Positions 1-10,777 of a DNA stretch of 64,000 nucleotides are shown here, piece after piece (within the stretch, counting starts at the first letter, position 1; each line of letters starts with the position of its first letter). The DNA is from Sulfurimonas sp. (GTDB taxonomy: Bacteria; Campylobacterota; Campylobacteria; Campylobacterales; Sulfurimonadaceae): the NCBI GenBank assembly GCA_030949825.1, contig JAUZSC010000016.1, forward strand, positions 60,840 through 124,839, in the 5' to 3' direction. A model generated the notes under the pieces. The model searched no databases. It had not been told where the DNA came from and saw nothing but the letters and a program-made list of their open reading frames with translations. The position numbers were made by a program, and so were the translations under genes.

Positions 1-1523
1 AGTTATTTAGGTAAGGTAAAAATGATTTATATTGATCCTCCATACAATACAGGTAAAGATTTTGTATATAAAGATAACTATACACGAAGTGAAAAAGAAG
101 AACTTGAAAAGAGTGGCCAAATTGATGAAGATGGTGGAAAACTAATTGCGAATTCTGAGTCAAATGGAAGATTCCATTCTGACTGGCTTAGCATGATGTA
201 CCCAAGGTTACGACTAGCGAGAAGATTGCTTCAAGATGATGGAGTGATTTTTATCTCAATTGATGATAATGAAGTAACTAATCTAAAGAAAATATGTGAT
301 GAAGTTTTTGGAAATGAAAATTTTATGGCCGAATTTATTTGGAAAAAAAGAACAGGCTCAAATGATTCAAAGAACATGGTTTCATTAGACCAAGATTATA
401 TAATTGCCTATACTAAAACTACAGGTGTTGCTTTAAATGGTATCTTAAAAGATTCTTCTAATTATAAAAATCCAGATAATGACTCACGAGGTCCATGGGC
501 AAGCGATAATCTAACTTGTAATAAAACTGCATCAGAACGACCTAACCTTTTCTATCCTATTATTGATCCTACTACTTCTATTGAATATAACTGTAATCCT
601 AATCGAGTTTGGGCATATGAAAAACAACGAATGGATAAAAATATAGCTGAAGGGAAAATTATTTTTCCAAAAAATACTAATGGTACACCAATGTATAAAC
701 GACATTTGGCTGAATTGAGATCAAATAAAAAACCTTTTAGCTCAATTATTGATACAGTTATTAATACAGTAGCAACAAAAGAGACCAGAGCTCTTTTGAA
801 TGGCCAATTTTTTGATTACCCCAAAAGTGTAGATCTTATGTCTAAATTATTAGAACAAGGAACCGCAGAAGACTCCATTGTACTTGATTTCTTTTCAGGT
901 TCAGCAACAATGGCACATGCTATTATGCATGTTAATTCACTTGATAATGGAAAGAGAAAATTTATCATGGTTCAACTTCCAGAAGTAATAAATGAAAAAA
1001 CTGAAGCGTATAAAGCAGGTTATAACACTATTGCTCAAATAGGAAGAGAACGAATCCGTCGTGCAGGTAAAAAGATAAAAGAAGATAATACTGATAAGAA
1101 AGGGATAGAAGACTTAGATACAGGCTTTAGAGTTCTTAAAGTTGATAGCTCTAATATGAAAGATGTTTACTATGCTCCAGATCAAATGAATCAATCTTTA
1201 CTGGATAGTCAAGAAATAAATATTAAAGAAGATAGAACTTCAGAAGACTTGCTATTTCAAGTGCTTTTAGACTGGGGTGTGGACTTAACATTACCAATAA
1301 AAAGAGAAAAAGTTAATAATAAAGAAATTTATTTTGTAGATGAAGATACTTTGGCTGCTTGTTTTGAAGATGACTTGGATGAAAAATTTGTTAGAGAACT
1401 GGCAAAAAGAAAAGTAATGCGTGTAGTTTTAAAGATAGTAGTTTCGAGAGTGATGAAATAAAAATTAATGTTGAACAGATCTTTGCTCAACTTTCTCCAG
1501 ATACTGAAGTAAGAGGTATATAG
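1..1523 (+). CDS. mod: Type III restriction-modification methyltransferase subunit (Mod), 5' partial, frameshifted near the 3' end
   Basis: Adenine-N6 DNA methyltransferase of a type III restriction-modification system; it recognises the target and modifies it, and is needed by Res for cleavage. The frame is open from base 1 ([18 protein letters not shown]), so the true start lies upstream and the ATG at 22 is internal. The catalytic DPPY motif is at 34-45. The C-terminal part carries the SAM-binding segment [12 protein letters not shown], which places it in the beta-type order (DPPY first). The frame as read stops at 1461, but the next frame continues with a typical Mod C-terminus ([16 protein letters not shown]...) to a stop at 1521-1523, two bases before res. 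One missing T in the run near 1430 would explain this: either a sequencing error or a genuine frameshift. The reconstructed mod-res junction is tight, as expected for a type III operon. Confidence 0.9.
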
Positions 1524-1525
1524 AT

Positions 1526-4500
1526 ATGTCAGAAATGAAAATAAAATTTAAAAAACAGCAGTACCAAACTAATGCTGTAGATTCTGTAGTCGATTGCTTT
1601 AAAGGGCAAGTTAAAAGTAGTGGTATATCTTATAGAGTTGATCCAGGGAAAGTTGTAGAGAAGAAAGGTCAAGGGAGTTTTGATGATTTAGAAGAAGAAT
1701 CATCAGGATTTAAAAACTCAGAACTAACACTGACTCTTGATGAAGTAAAAAAGAATATTCAAGATGTACAACAAAACCAAAATCTACCAATCTCAGAAAC
1801 ATTAATAAGTTGTAAAGTTGGTAATGAACTAATATGTCCTATAAATCTAGATGTAGAGATGGAAACAGGTACGGGTAAAACTTATGTCTATATAAAAACT
1901 ATGTTTGAGATGTATGAAAAGTATGGATGGAGTAAGTTTATCATTGTTGTGCCAAGTATTGCTATTCGTGAGGGTATATCCCAGTCTATAGAGTTAACAC
2001 GGGATCACTTTTTAGAAGAGTATAGAACTCAGATAAAGAGTTTTATCTATAGCTCAAAATCATTGCAGGACTTAGAAAGCTTTTCAACAGATGCTGGAAT
2101 AAATGTAATGATTATAAATGTACAAGCTTTTAATGCACGAGGTAGGGATAATCGTCGTATTTATGAAGAGTTAGATAGTTTTCAGTCTCGTCGTCCTATA
2201 GATGTTATTAAAGTTAATCGTCCTATATTGATTTTAGATGAACCTCAAAAAATGGAAGGTAATGCAACGGTTAAGTCATTAAAAGAGTTCAATCCTTTAA
2301 TGATGTTGCGATACTCTGCTACACACAGAAGAGAACACAATAAAGTTCATAGACTAGATGCTCTTGATGCTTACAACCAAAAACTTGTTAAAAAAATCAA
2401 TGTAAGAGGTATATCTGTTAAGGGCTTAAGTGGAACAAATGCTTATCTTTACCTACAGTCGATAGAAGTCTCTTCTACTAAACCGCCAGTAGCAAGAATG
2501 GAGATAGAGATAAAACAAAACTCTGGTATTAAACGAGTTATGAGAAAAATCAATGCTGGAGATAGTATTTACACTATGTCTGGAGAACTTGAGCAGTACA
2601 AAGGTTTTACAGTTTCAGATATAGATGCCACTAGAGATGTTGTAGTTTTTAGTAATGGTATGGAACTCATAGCCGGTGAAGCAACTGGAGATGTTAATGA
2701 AGAGACACTAAGACGAATACAAATCCGTGAGGCAATAAAAGCACATATAGAAAAAGAACAGGTGCTTTTTTATCAAGGCATTAAAGTCTTGAGTCTATTT
2801 TTCATAGATGAAGTTGCTAAATATCGCCAGTATGGTGAAGATGGAGAAGCGATACAAGGTGAGTATGCTCAATATTTTGAAGAAGAGTACAAAGAGGCTT
2901 TAAAAGATATTGAGTCTGTGTTATTACCTGAATACAATGAATATTTAAAAAATATAGCAACTAGTGAAACACATAAAGGGTACTTCTCTATAGATAAAAA
3001 GAAACGATTAGTTGATCCGGATATTCAAAGAACCGGTGAAGATAGGGGTAATGCAAAAGATGTAGATGCTTATGATTTGATACTCAAAGATAAAAAGCGG
3101 TTACTATCGTTTGATGAACCTACACGCTTTATATTTTCTCACTCAGCACTAAGAGAGGGTTGGGATAATCCTAATGTTTTTGTAATCTGTACACTTAAGC
3201 ATAGTGATAACACTATTTCTCGTCGCCAAGAAGTTGGTCGTGGTATGAGAATTTCTGTAAATAAGTTTGGTGATCGAATGGATGACCCAGCAACGGTACA
3301 TGATATAAATATACTTACAGTTGTCGCTAGTGAAAGTTATAAGGATTTTGTAACGGGACTGCAAAAGGATATTAGTGAAACACTATCTGCTCGTCCTAAA
3401 GTTGCTGATGAAGACTACTTCTTAGGTAAAGTGCTTACTACAGAAAATGGGAAAGTAAAAGTAGATAGTAAAATGGCAAGAAAAATCTACAAATACCTTC
3501 TTAAAAATGATTATATTAAAGATGATGATACTATCTCAGATGAGTACCATGAAGCTAAAAGAGAAGAAACACTAGCTAATCTTCCAGATGAACTAAAAGA
3601 GCATACACAGCAAGTATTTGAGCTTATAGATAGTGTGTTTAGTGTTGCCCAACTTCCAGATATTGGAGATGATAGAAAAGCTAAAGTAAATCCTCTCAAC
3701 AAAAACTTTGAGAAAAAAGAGTTTCAAGCCTTATGGGAGAAAATAAACCGTAAAGCAATCTATACAGTACATTTTGATAGTGAAGAGTTGATAAGGAACT
3801 GTATCAATGCTTTAGACAAAGAACTACAAGTAAAAGCATTAACTTACATCGTAGAGCGAGGTGAGCAAAAAGAAGATGTGACTTATGATGATATGAAAAC
3901 TTTAGATGGATTTAAAGCGGGTAAACACGAAACTATACAAGACTCTTCATCAATCCGTTCATCTGTAAAGTATGACCTTATAGGAAAAGTAGCTACTGAT
4001 ACGAAACTAACTAGAAGCACGATTGGTAGTATATTAAAAGGTGTCCATGAAGGTACATTTGGAAAGTATAAAACAAATCCTGAAGACTTTATGCAAGGTG
4101 TTAGCCGTCTTATAAATGAGCAAAAAGCTACAACGGTTATAGAACATCTAGCCTATGACCCTATTGATGATTCACATAGTAGCGATATATTTACTCAAGA
4201 GAAGCCAAAAGATAGTTTTGAAAAAGCAATGAAAGTAGATAATCATATATATGACTATGTATTTACAGACTCAAAAGGTGAAAAAGAATTTGCAAGTAAG
4301 TTAGACACAAGTACAGAAGTCGTTGTGTATGCCAAACTACCAAACAGTTTCTTCATTCCAACACCGGTAGGACACTATAACCCTGACTGGGCAATAGCAT
4401 TTCAAGAGGGCTCGGTTAAACATGTGTACTTCATAGCAGAAACAAAAGGGTCTATGTCCTCAATGGACTTGAGAAAAGTAGAAGAAGTAAAAATAGAGTG

Positions 4501-4591
4501 TGCTCGTAAGTTCTTCAAGAAGATAACATCAGAACAGGTTGTTTATGATCATATTGATAGTTATGAGTCGCTTATGAGATTGGTTAAGTAG
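1526..4591 (+). CDS. res: Type III restriction enzyme Res subunit (helicase/endonuclease)
   Basis: ATP-dependent translocase/endonuclease subunit that cuts DNA together with Mod. At 1021 aa it has the usual Res length. Visible features in order: SF2 helicase Walker A ETGTGKT at about residue 112, a DEPQ box (DEAD-type Walker B) near 238, a motif VI-like [10 protein letters not shown] near 567, and a C-terminal PD-(D/E)xK nuclease, seen as [10 protein letters not shown] followed by AETKGS at about residues 950-978. It starts 2 bp after the reconstructed mod stop, so the two are probably co-transcribed and translationally coupled. The frame is intact. Function is confidently assigned from motifs and from its partner gene. 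Confidence 0.95.
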   Translation: MSEMKIKFKKQQYQTNAVDSVVDCFKGQVKSSGISYRVDPGKVVEKKGQGSFDDLEEESSGFKNSELTLTLDEVKKNIQDVQQNQNLPISETLISCKVGNELICPINLDVEMETGTGKTYVYIKTMFEMYEKYGWSKFIIVVPSIAIREGISQSIELTRDHFLEEYRTQIKSFIYSSKSLQDLESFSTDAGINVMIINVQAFNARGRDNRRIYEELDSFQSRRPIDVIKVNRPILILDEPQKMEGNATVKSLKEFNPLMMLRYSATHRREHNKVHRLDALDAYNQKLVKKINVRGISVKGLSGTNAYLYLQSIEVSSTKPPVARMEIEIKQNSGIKRVMRKINAGDSIYTMSGELEQYKGFTVSDIDATRDVVVFSNGMELIAGEATGDVNEETLRRIQIREAIKAHIEKEQVLFYQGIKVLSLFFIDEVAKYRQYGEDGEAIQGEYAQYFEEEYKEALKDIESVLLPEYNEYLKNIATSETHKGYFSIDKKKRLVDPDIQRTGEDRGNAKDVDAYDLILKDKKRLLSFDEPTRFIFSHSALREGWDNPNVFVICTLKHSDNTISRRQEVGRGMRISVNKFGDRMDDPATVHDINILTVVASESYKDFVTGLQKDISETLSARPKVADEDYFLGKVLTTENGKVKVDSKMARKIYKYLLKNDYIKDDDTISDEYHEAKREETLANLPDELKEHTQQVFELIDSVFSVAQLPDIGDDRKAKVNPLNKNFEKKEFQALWEKINRKAIYTVHFDSEELIRNCINALDKELQVKALTYIVERGEQKEDVTYDDMKTLDGFKAGKHETIQDSSSIRSSVKYDLIGKVATDTKLTRSTIGSILKGVHEGTFGKYKTNPEDFMQGVSRLINEQKATTVIEHLAYDPIDDSHSSDIFTQEKPKDSFEKAMKVDNHIYDYVFTDSKGEKEFASKLDTSTEVVVYAKLPNSFFIPTPVGHYNPDWAIAFQEGSVKHVYFIAETKGSMSSMDLRKVEEVKIECARKFFKKITSEQVVYDHIDSYESLMRLVK

Positions 4592-4618
4592 TAAAATAAA
4601 ATAATCTAGGAGAAAATC

Positions 4619-6637
4619 ATGAAGTTAAGTAAAGTTAGAGTACAAAATTATCGTAGTATTTATGACAGTGGATGGTTTGATATTGAAGATATAAAAACTA
4701 TAATGGTCGGTCCAAATGAAGCCGGAAAGACAGCTTTATTACAAGCTATACAGCAAATTAATGCACCAAAAGATATTAAAGGCTTTGATTCTTTACGAGA
4801 TTATCCTAGATCCAAATATAATGATATTACAAGAGGAAAAGTCCTTCCAAAAAATGTAAATGTTGTAGAAGCTTGCTTTACTTTAGCTGCTGAAGATATT
4901 GATGAATTACCTGATGGTTTTGAGAATTGTGTATATACTTTTGGTAGACAATTAGATAATTCATCTTGGCATAAACTTGAAAATGCACCTGAACCTATTT
5001 TATATGAAGATATTCAAAAAGACTTACAGCGATTAACTACGCACATGAATCCACAGTTCTTGAAAGAAAATAGTGATGATTTAGCAAAACCGAGTGATAC
5101 TCTTCAAGAAATTTGTTCAAATTGGACTACAGATACTCTGATTAGTGAAACTAACGCAAAACAGATTCTCGAATGGTTAACTAATAATTTAGTATACGTT
5201 GATGAGGGGAATAAAAAAGAAGAAGAACGATACGACAAGATAGCAGTACTTGCTAAGAGTTATGAAGATAATAACAACACTCTAAAAATACTTAACAAGC
5301 GAATACCAGTCTTTATTCTTTTTAGTAATTACTTTAGAGTAAAACCTCTTATTATTCTTGAGCATCTTGCATCAAGACTTGAAAGTGGAATACTGGACGA
5401 TGATGCTTACGATTATGGCAATAAATGCTTACTTAAACTTCTTGGTTTTACGGCTAGAGAACTTTCTGATCTTGGCAAAATAACTGAACCAAGACAAGAA
5501 GATAAAGAAGGAATGAAAAAGTATAGAGATCAGTTAGATGAGCGTTCATATCAACTAAATGCTGCTAGTGTCCAGTTAACACAGGAAATTCAGTCAATAT
5601 GGCAACCTGATATAAAAAAAGGTGAAGCAAACAAATTAAAACTACAGGTAGATGGACAATATTTAAAAGTTGTTGTTGAAGATGACTTGGGTGTTGAGAT
5701 TGAGTTAGATCAGCGTTCAGAGGGATTTCAATGGCTAGTTTCATTCTTTGTTGTATTCTTTGCTGAAGCAACAAATAGCCATTCAAATAGTATCTTATTG
5801 TTAGATGAACCTGGGCTAAATCTTCATGCACTTAAACAACGAGATTTTCAAACTACTCTTTCTAGATTAGCTGAAACAAGCCAAACTATATATACAACAC
5901 ACTCTCCATTCTTAGTCGGTTCAAGTGAACTGGATCTTGTTAGAGTTGTAGAAATGCCAAATAGAACTACTGGAACAAAAGTACATACGACTGTTACCGC
6001 TGATGATCCAGCTGCACTTTTACCACTACAAGAAGCTCTTGGTTATGATTTAGCTCAAAGTTTATTTTCACAACAACGAAATCTTATTTTAGAGGGATTG
6101 ACAGATTATTGGTACATTGATGGAATAGCCCAATTGTTAAGAGAAGAGAATCTGGTTGACTTGAATAAAAAAATTGCTTTAGTGCCTGCCAATACAGCTA
6201 GTAAAGTAGTGTATTTTGCGACTATACTTCATGCGAATAAACTCAAGGTAGCTGCATTGTTAGATTCTGATAGTGCTGGAGATCAAGTTGCAAAGCAAGA
6301 CACATTAATACATACTTTAGGCAATAAAAATATTTTACGAACGAAAGATGTTTATACTGGTTCCGTCGATAAACCTGAAATTGAAGATCTATTAAGAGAT
6401 ACACTTGTCAGTATTGCGAAAGAAGATCTAGGTTGGGATGTTGGTATAAAAGCAAAAGAACAAGTTACACGTCCTATAGTAGATATTTTACAAGCTGAAA
6501 TTCCAGAATTTTCAAAATATAAACTAGCGAAAGCATTTTTACGATGGTCTAGAGATCATCAAGCAATTGATTTATTAGAACCTGAACGTCTACAATGGAC
6601 AGAACTTATAAAAAATATAAATAAATCTCTAAAGTAA
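4619..6637 (+). CDS. OLD-family ATPase with C-terminal TOPRIM nuclease domain
   Basis: An N-terminal ABC/SMC-like ATPase is joined to a TOPRIM domain, the architecture of OLD (overcoming lysogenization defect) nucleases. Walker A GPNEAGKT lies near residue 31, Walker B LLLDEPGLNLH near 393 and the switch histidine in TTHSPF near 425. The TOPRIM acidic residues are visible as the E of ILEGLTDYW (about 492) and DSDSAGD (about 548). The family includes phage P2 Old and GajA of Gabija, but no UvrD-like GajB gene is present here. It has a good ribosome site (AGGAGAAAATC before ATG), sits 28 bp after res and 9 bp before the GmrSD-like gene, and so is likely part of a defence operon. It could be a stand-alone class 1 OLD protein; its target is unknown. 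Confidence 0.85.
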   Translation: MKLSKVRVQNYRSIYDSGWFDIEDIKTIMVGPNEAGKTALLQAIQQINAPKDIKGFDSLRDYPRSKYNDITRGKVLPKNVNVVEACFTLAAEDIDELPDGFENCVYTFGRQLDNSSWHKLENAPEPILYEDIQKDLQRLTTHMNPQFLKENSDDLAKPSDTLQEICSNWTTDTLISETNAKQILEWLTNNLVYVDEGNKKEEERYDKIAVLAKSYEDNNNTLKILNKRIPVFILFSNYFRVKPLIILEHLASRLESGILDDDAYDYGNKCLLKLLGFTARELSDLGKITEPRQEDKEGMKKYRDQLDERSYQLNAASVQLTQEIQSIWQPDIKKGEANKLKLQVDGQYLKVVVEDDLGVEIELDQRSEGFQWLVSFFVVFFAEATNSHSNSILLLDEPGLNLHALKQRDFQTTLSRLAETSQTIYTTHSPFLVGSSELDLVRVVEMPNRTTGTKVHTTVTADDPAALLPLQEALGYDLAQSLFSQQRNLILEGLTDYWYIDGIAQLLREENLVDLNKKIALVPANTASKVVYFATILHANKLKVAALLDSDSAGDQVAKQDTLIHTLGNKNILRTKDVYTGSVDKPEIEDLLRDTLVSIAKEDLGWDVGIKAKEQVTRPIVDILQAEIPEFSKYKLAKAFLRWSRDHQAIDLLEPERLQWTELIKNINKSLK

Positions 6638-6646
6638 GGATAAGCA

Positions 6647-8440
6647 ATGAGTTCAAAATATGAAGTAAGTCAAAAAGAAGTTAGTACATTGTTAGAGTTT
6701 ATTAAATCAGGTGAGATAGCTATTCCTGAAATACAAAGACCATTTGTATGGGAGAAGAGTAAGGTTCGTGACTTGATGGATTCACTCTATCAAGGTTATC
6801 CGGTAGGCTATATAATTGTATGGCGAAATCCAAATGTAAAGCTTAAAGATGGGAAAATGGCTGAAGGCAAAAAAGTTCTTATAGATGGCCAGCAAAGAAT
6901 TACTGCTTTAACAGCTGCAATACTTGGACAACAAGTTGTAGATGATGAGTATAAAAGAGATCGTATTGTAATCGCTTTTAATCCATTAGAAGGAAAGTTT
7001 GAAGTTTCAAATCCTGCAATTAAAAAAGATAGTAAATGGATTAGTGATATTGCACCTTTATTATCCGGTAGTCTAAAAGCTAGTCATGTTAGACGAGAAT
7101 ATTGTAAATCAAATGATGAAGTAGATGAAGAATTTATAGAAGATGTTATTGATAAATTAAAAGATATTAGTAAGCGTCAAATAGGTTTAATCGAGCTTGC
7201 TCCTGATTTAGATATTGAAACAGTAACAGAGATTTTTATCCGTATTAACTCCCAAGGTGTTGTATTGTCTCAAGCAGATTTTGTAATGTCAAAGATAGCT
7301 GCAAATGAAGAGTATGATGGATCAACTCTAAGAAAAGCTATTGATTACTTTTGTCATCTTGCCATTGCTCCAGAATTTTATGACTTTATTAAAGATAATG
7401 ACACAGACTTTGCTTCTACACAATACTTCCATAAGATGAGCTGGCTTCGTAATATAAATGATGATATTTATGATCCAAGTTATACAGATATGCTAAGAGT
7501 TGCGTTTACTTTTAAATTTCATAGAGGTAAGTTGGCTGATTTAGTAAGCTTACTATCAGGTCGTAATTTTGAAACTCGTGTTTATGAAGCTGAAATAGCA
7601 AAAGAATCATTTGAAAAACTCAAGGAAGGTATCTTTAGCTTTATGAGTCAAACAAACTTTGAAAGATTTGTAATGATTATAAAGTCCGCTGGATTTGTAA
7701 GTAGTAAACAATTACGATCTCAAAATGTTATTAATTTTGCATATATATTATATTTAACCCTTATTGAGAAAGGTCATGTTGCAGCAAAAATAGAAAGTTA
7801 TGTAAAACGATGGCTAGTTATGAGTATTTTAACTGGAAGATATTCAGGTTCTCCCGAGTCGACTTTTGACAGAGATATTAAACGAATTCGTGAAATAGAT
7901 TTTGAAGAATATATTAAAGGGATAGAAGAGGGAGAACTTTCTGATGCATTTTGGGATGTATCTCTTGTTCAGAGTTTAGGTTATGCTGCTTCTACAAACC
8001 CACAGTTTAATGTATTTTTAGCTTCCCAAGCTGTAGTCGGAGACAAAGGTTTATTCTCAGAGTTTGTTACAGTAAAAGATATGCTAGAACATCGGGGAGA
8101 TGTACATCATATATTTCCAAGAAACTATTTGAAAAAAGCAGGCTTATCAAGAGGAAAATATAATCAAGTAGCTAATTATGTTTACACTCAATCAGAAATC
8201 AACATTAGAATAGGTGATAAAGCTCCAAAAAATTACTTTGCTGAGTTATTCAAGCAGTTTGATGGTGGTGAGCTTAAGTATGGTGGAATTAAAGATATGG
8301 ATGCTTTAAAAGATAATCTCAAGCAAAACTGTATACCCGAAGCCATATTTGATATGGAACTTGAAGATTACGATGGATTTTTAGTGAAAAGACGACAGTT
8401 TATTGCTCAGAAGATTAAAGAATATTATTGGAAGTTGTAA
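6647..8440 (+). CDS. GmrSD-like protein (DUF262 + DUF1524/HNH), modification-dependent restriction
   Basis: Single-chain protein with an N-terminal DUF262 (GmrS-like nucleotide-binding) domain and a C-terminal DUF1524 HNH nuclease. The DUF262 signature is seen in IPEIQRPFVWEKSKVRDLM and the invariant DGQQR at about residue 79. The HNH-type motif is DVHHIFPRNYLKKAG near residue 485. Proteins of this family act as type IV restriction enzymes on glucosylated or otherwise modified phage DNA. At 597 aa it matches the fused single-protein form. It follows the OLD gene by 9 bp and is followed by a strong hairpin, so it probably closes the operon that begins with mod. The phage modification it recognises cannot be read from sequence. 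Confidence 0.85.
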   Translation: MSSKYEVSQKEVSTLLEFIKSGEIAIPEIQRPFVWEKSKVRDLMDSLYQGYPVGYIIVWRNPNVKLKDGKMAEGKKVLIDGQQRITALTAAILGQQVVDDEYKRDRIVIAFNPLEGKFEVSNPAIKKDSKWISDIAPLLSGSLKASHVRREYCKSNDEVDEEFIEDVIDKLKDISKRQIGLIELAPDLDIETVTEIFIRINSQGVVLSQADFVMSKIAANEEYDGSTLRKAIDYFCHLAIAPEFYDFIKDNDTDFASTQYFHKMSWLRNINDDIYDPSYTDMLRVAFTFKFHRGKLADLVSLLSGRNFETRVYEAEIAKESFEKLKEGIFSFMSQTNFERFVMIIKSAGFVSSKQLRSQNVINFAYILYLTLIEKGHVAAKIESYVKRWLVMSILTGRYSGSPESTFDRDIKRIREIDFEEYIKGIEEGELSDAFWDVSLVQSLGYAASTNPQFNVFLASQAVVGDKGLFSEFVTVKDMLEHRGDVHHIFPRNYLKKAGLSRGKYNQVANYVYTQSEINIRIGDKAPKNYFAELFKQFDGGELKYGGIKDMDALKDNLKQNCIPEAIFDMELEDYDGFLVKRRQFIAQKIKEYYWKL

Positions 8441-8446
8441 ATAAAC

Positions 8447-8484
8447 AGGGCATTTAAGATAATGATAATATGTATAAATGCCCT
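8447..8484 (+). terminator. Hairpin after the restriction/OLD/GmrSD operon
   Basis: Perfect 10-bp inverted repeat AGGGCATTTA (8447-8456) / TAAATGCCCT (8475-8484) with an 18-nt loop, 7 bp after the GmrSD-like stop codon. There is no long U-tract, so it is either a weak intrinsic terminator or an mRNA 3'-end stabilising stem. It separates the mod-res-OLD-GmrSD block from the next gene pair. Confidence 0.5.
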
Positions 8485-8536
8485 TACTGTATTGCTTTGA
8501 TTTATATATTATAAAAAATAAGAAAAGGAAAACACT

Positions 8537-9199
8537 ATGGAACTTGAAGAACTGATATTAACTATATCCTCAAAACTAGATGATGTTTCTGGATATAAAA
8601 AATCTATTGTTGAAGCTGATTTAAGTAGTTTAAGTGCTGAAATTGAAGAGGGTATATTCAAGTTACGAATATCTGAAAATAATTACCAAGGACAAGATTT
8701 TCCTCAACTGAAAGAACAAAAGATACAGGTAACAGAAGCCATTGGTTTACTTTTTCTATCTTACTTAACTTATAGCCTTCGTACTAAATTTACATATGGT
8801 ACTACGTGGCCTATTGTTTCAGAAGATTTAATGAAGTATGAAAAACTCACTACTTTCTTCAAAGATAAATATTTCATTAACAAGCATCCTAACCCTTTTC
8901 TTGTAATTTGTATCAGCAAAGCTTGTGAGCGTTTTAGTCTAAGAAATGTATTTAACCATAAAGCTGATGAACACTATATTAGAAATACAATTTTATTACA
9001 AATGGGCATGTTAAATAGATTCAAAAGGTTGAACGAATGGCTGTCTTATAGTTCTTTTAATCAAATCACATTAAGATCTTTACTTAATAAAGAAGATGAA
9101 AATTTCTCAAATAGTTTCTCTCAAGGGTGGCGTGTCCTAAGAAGGTATAGGGATAATATCATTGATAGTTCAACTGCAGGTGGAATTATAAATGAATAG
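8537..9199 (+). CDS. Hypothetical protein, partner of the Sir2 gene
   Basis: I do not recognise this 220-aa protein. It is mostly helical in appearance, has no signal peptide or obvious membrane segment, and contains no catalytic motif I can name. A well-formed ribosome site (AAAAGGAAAACACT) precedes the ATG. Its last 8 bp overlap the start of the Sir2-family gene, so the two are almost certainly translationally coupled and may act as a pair. The preceding hairpin suggests they form a transcription unit separate from the restriction operon. A role as sensor, regulator or substrate partner of Sir2 is an inference from this overlap. Confidence 0.6.
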   Translation: MELEELILTISSKLDDVSGYKKSIVEADLSSLSAEIEEGIFKLRISENNYQGQDFPQLKEQKIQVTEAIGLLFLSYLTYSLRTKFTYGTTWPIVSEDLMKYEKLTTFFKDKYFINKHPNPFLVICISKACERFSLRNVFNHKADEHYIRNTILLQMGMLNRFKRLNEWLSYSSFNQITLRSLLNKEDENFSNSFSQGWRVLRRYRDNIIDSSTAGGIINE

Positions 9200-10562
9200 T
9201 TATCAACAAAAGGAAGATTATAAAGTATCGAGAGAAGATATCAATATTATATTGGAAATATTAGAGAAGACTTCATATCAAAAAATACAGTATATGGGCT
9301 ATGCCGATAAAGACTTGGTTGTGGCACTCAAGGATAAATATCAAGTATCACTTGGCGATTATTTTGACAGAACAGATAAAAGTGCTGCATTTTGGTGTGA
9401 GGGAAAGACTGAGGACGGTTTATATATATTAGACGGGACACCAATAAAATTAAATATACCTAAATGGGCAGAAGATATTCCTGTAATGATAGAGGGAATA
9501 CCTGAGCACGATGTTTTAATTGTGGATTTACCATTGGAATGGAAACTTTATCCTGAAGATTATTATCATAAACCTGCTGAAATTGTATTTTTGCTAGGAG
9601 ATGCAGATTCTAGTAATCTTAGTACTTCCTATACTTGGTCGCATGAGGGCATTTGGATCGGTAGAAATGTTAAGTTCCAAAAAGAAAAAGAGTTATTTGA
9701 AGAAAAAATAGATAAAGCTCATAATGCAATCAGAGATGCAGAAGCAATTATAATTACAGCCGGTGCAGGAATGGGAGTTGATAGTGGTTTACCTGACTTT
9801 AGAGGTAATGAAGGATTCTGGAAAGCATATCCACCAATAGCCAAACTAAGATATGACTTCACACAAATGGCAAACCCAGCACTTTTTACGTATAATCCAA
9901 AATTAGCATGGGGATTTTATGGACATAGACTTAGCTTATATCGTTCAACTATTCCGCATAGAGGATTTAGTCTACTCCTAGATTTAGTAAATCAAACTGA
10001 ACTAGTTGAAGATAATTATTTTATCTTTACATCAAATGTTGATGGACAATTTCAAAAGGCTGGATTTGATAAGAATAAGATTTATGAAGTACATGGAAGC
10101 ATACATCACTTGCAATGCACACAACCATGCAGTGAATCAATATGGGAAAATAGACTTGAAGATATTGAGATAGATATGGACAAGCTAGAAGCTCAAATAT
10201 TACCCAGTTGTAAAAACTGTAAAGAACTAGCAAGACCAAATATCCTTATGTTTGGAGATGGAAAATTTCTCAACAATAGAGCAGATGAGCAAAATGCAAG
10301 ATTTCATAATTGGCGATTTAAGAACAAAGATAAAAAGATAGTCATAATAGAGATTGGAGCAGGTAGTGCAATACCTACAATCAGAAGTTTTGGAGATAGA
10401 TTATCTGCTTTAGAGAAAAATACAACTCTAATTAGAATTAATCCAAGAGAATTTGAAGTAAAAAATGAAGGTGATATAGGGATATCACTAGGTGGGTTAG
10501 AAGGTATTGAAGAAGTTTTAAAAAGTCAAAGTAAAGAAAATAAAAAAAACTCAGAACATTGA
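9192..10562 (+). CDS. Sir2-family NAD-dependent protein deacetylase/NADase
   Basis: Sir2 (sirtuin) catalytic domain in the C-terminal two thirds. The NAD-binding signature GAGMGVDSGLPDFRG lies near residue 190, TSNVDGQF near 280 and the catalytic His in EVHGSIHH near 300. A Zn site is formed by CTQPC and CKNC, as in genuine deacetylases. The first roughly 160 residues form an extra domain I do not recognise. The frame ends KKNSEH at 10562 just after an A8 run (10542-10549). With seven A's the frame would run on for about 70 more residues to 10773, so the annotated C-terminus may be artificial. It overlaps the upstream 220-aa gene and lies near a macrodomain gene, which could process O-acetyl-ADP-ribose made by a sirtuin. 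Defence use is an inference from the neighbourhood. Confidence 0.85.
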   Translation: MNSYQQKEDYKVSREDINIILEILEKTSYQKIQYMGYADKDLVVALKDKYQVSLGDYFDRTDKSAAFWCEGKTEDGLYILDGTPIKLNIPKWAEDIPVMIEGIPEHDVLIVDLPLEWKLYPEDYYHKPAEIVFLLGDADSSNLSTSYTWSHEGIWIGRNVKFQKEKELFEEKIDKAHNAIRDAEAIIITAGAGMGVDSGLPDFRGNEGFWKAYPPIAKLRYDFTQMANPALFTYNPKLAWGFYGHRLSLYRSTIPHRGFSLLLDLVNQTELVEDNYFIFTSNVDGQFQKAGFDKNKIYEVHGSIHHLQCTQPCSESIWENRLEDIEIDMDKLEAQILPSCKNCKELARPNILMFGDGKFLNNRADEQNARFHNWRFKNKDKKIVIIEIGAGSAIPTIRSFGDRLSALEKNTTLIRINPREFEVKNEGDIGISLGGLEGIEEVLKSQSKENKKNSEH

Positions 10563-10773
10563 TGATATCTGTCATATTCGAGAAAAACTAGAAAGTATCC
10601 AAATTCATATTTATGGTGTTGATATAGCAAAGGTCATTCTAGAGAGATGTAAAGAAGATAATAATTATAGTGGTGTTGATGAAGCAATAGGACGACTTGA
10701 AGATGAAATGAATTCAATGCAGCACAAGATTGACTTGATATCAAAATCACTAAATAAGATAGATGATGCTTGA
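10552..10773 (+). other. Probable C-terminal extension of the Sir2 gene in the next frame
   Basis: Open frame without a convincing start codon, reading TQNIDDICHIREKLESIQIH... and ending SKSLNKIDDA at the TGA 10771-10773. It is hydrophilic and coiled-coil-like, with heptad-style spacing in the part around GRLEDEMNSMQHKIDLISKSL. It joins the Sir2 frame exactly if the A8 run at 10542-10549 is read as A7. Without that correction it would be an orphan segment. It is more likely the true tail of Sir2 than an independent gene. Confidence 0.5.
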
Positions 10774-10777
10774 TAGT

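Noticed and set aside
1420..1461. Classic phase-variation repeat in mod
   Set aside because: Only a four-base T run is present, with no long homopolymer or tandem repeat.
4619..6637. Gabija defence system (GajA)
   Set aside because: The OLD protein fits GajA loosely, but no UvrD-like GajB gene is present on either side.
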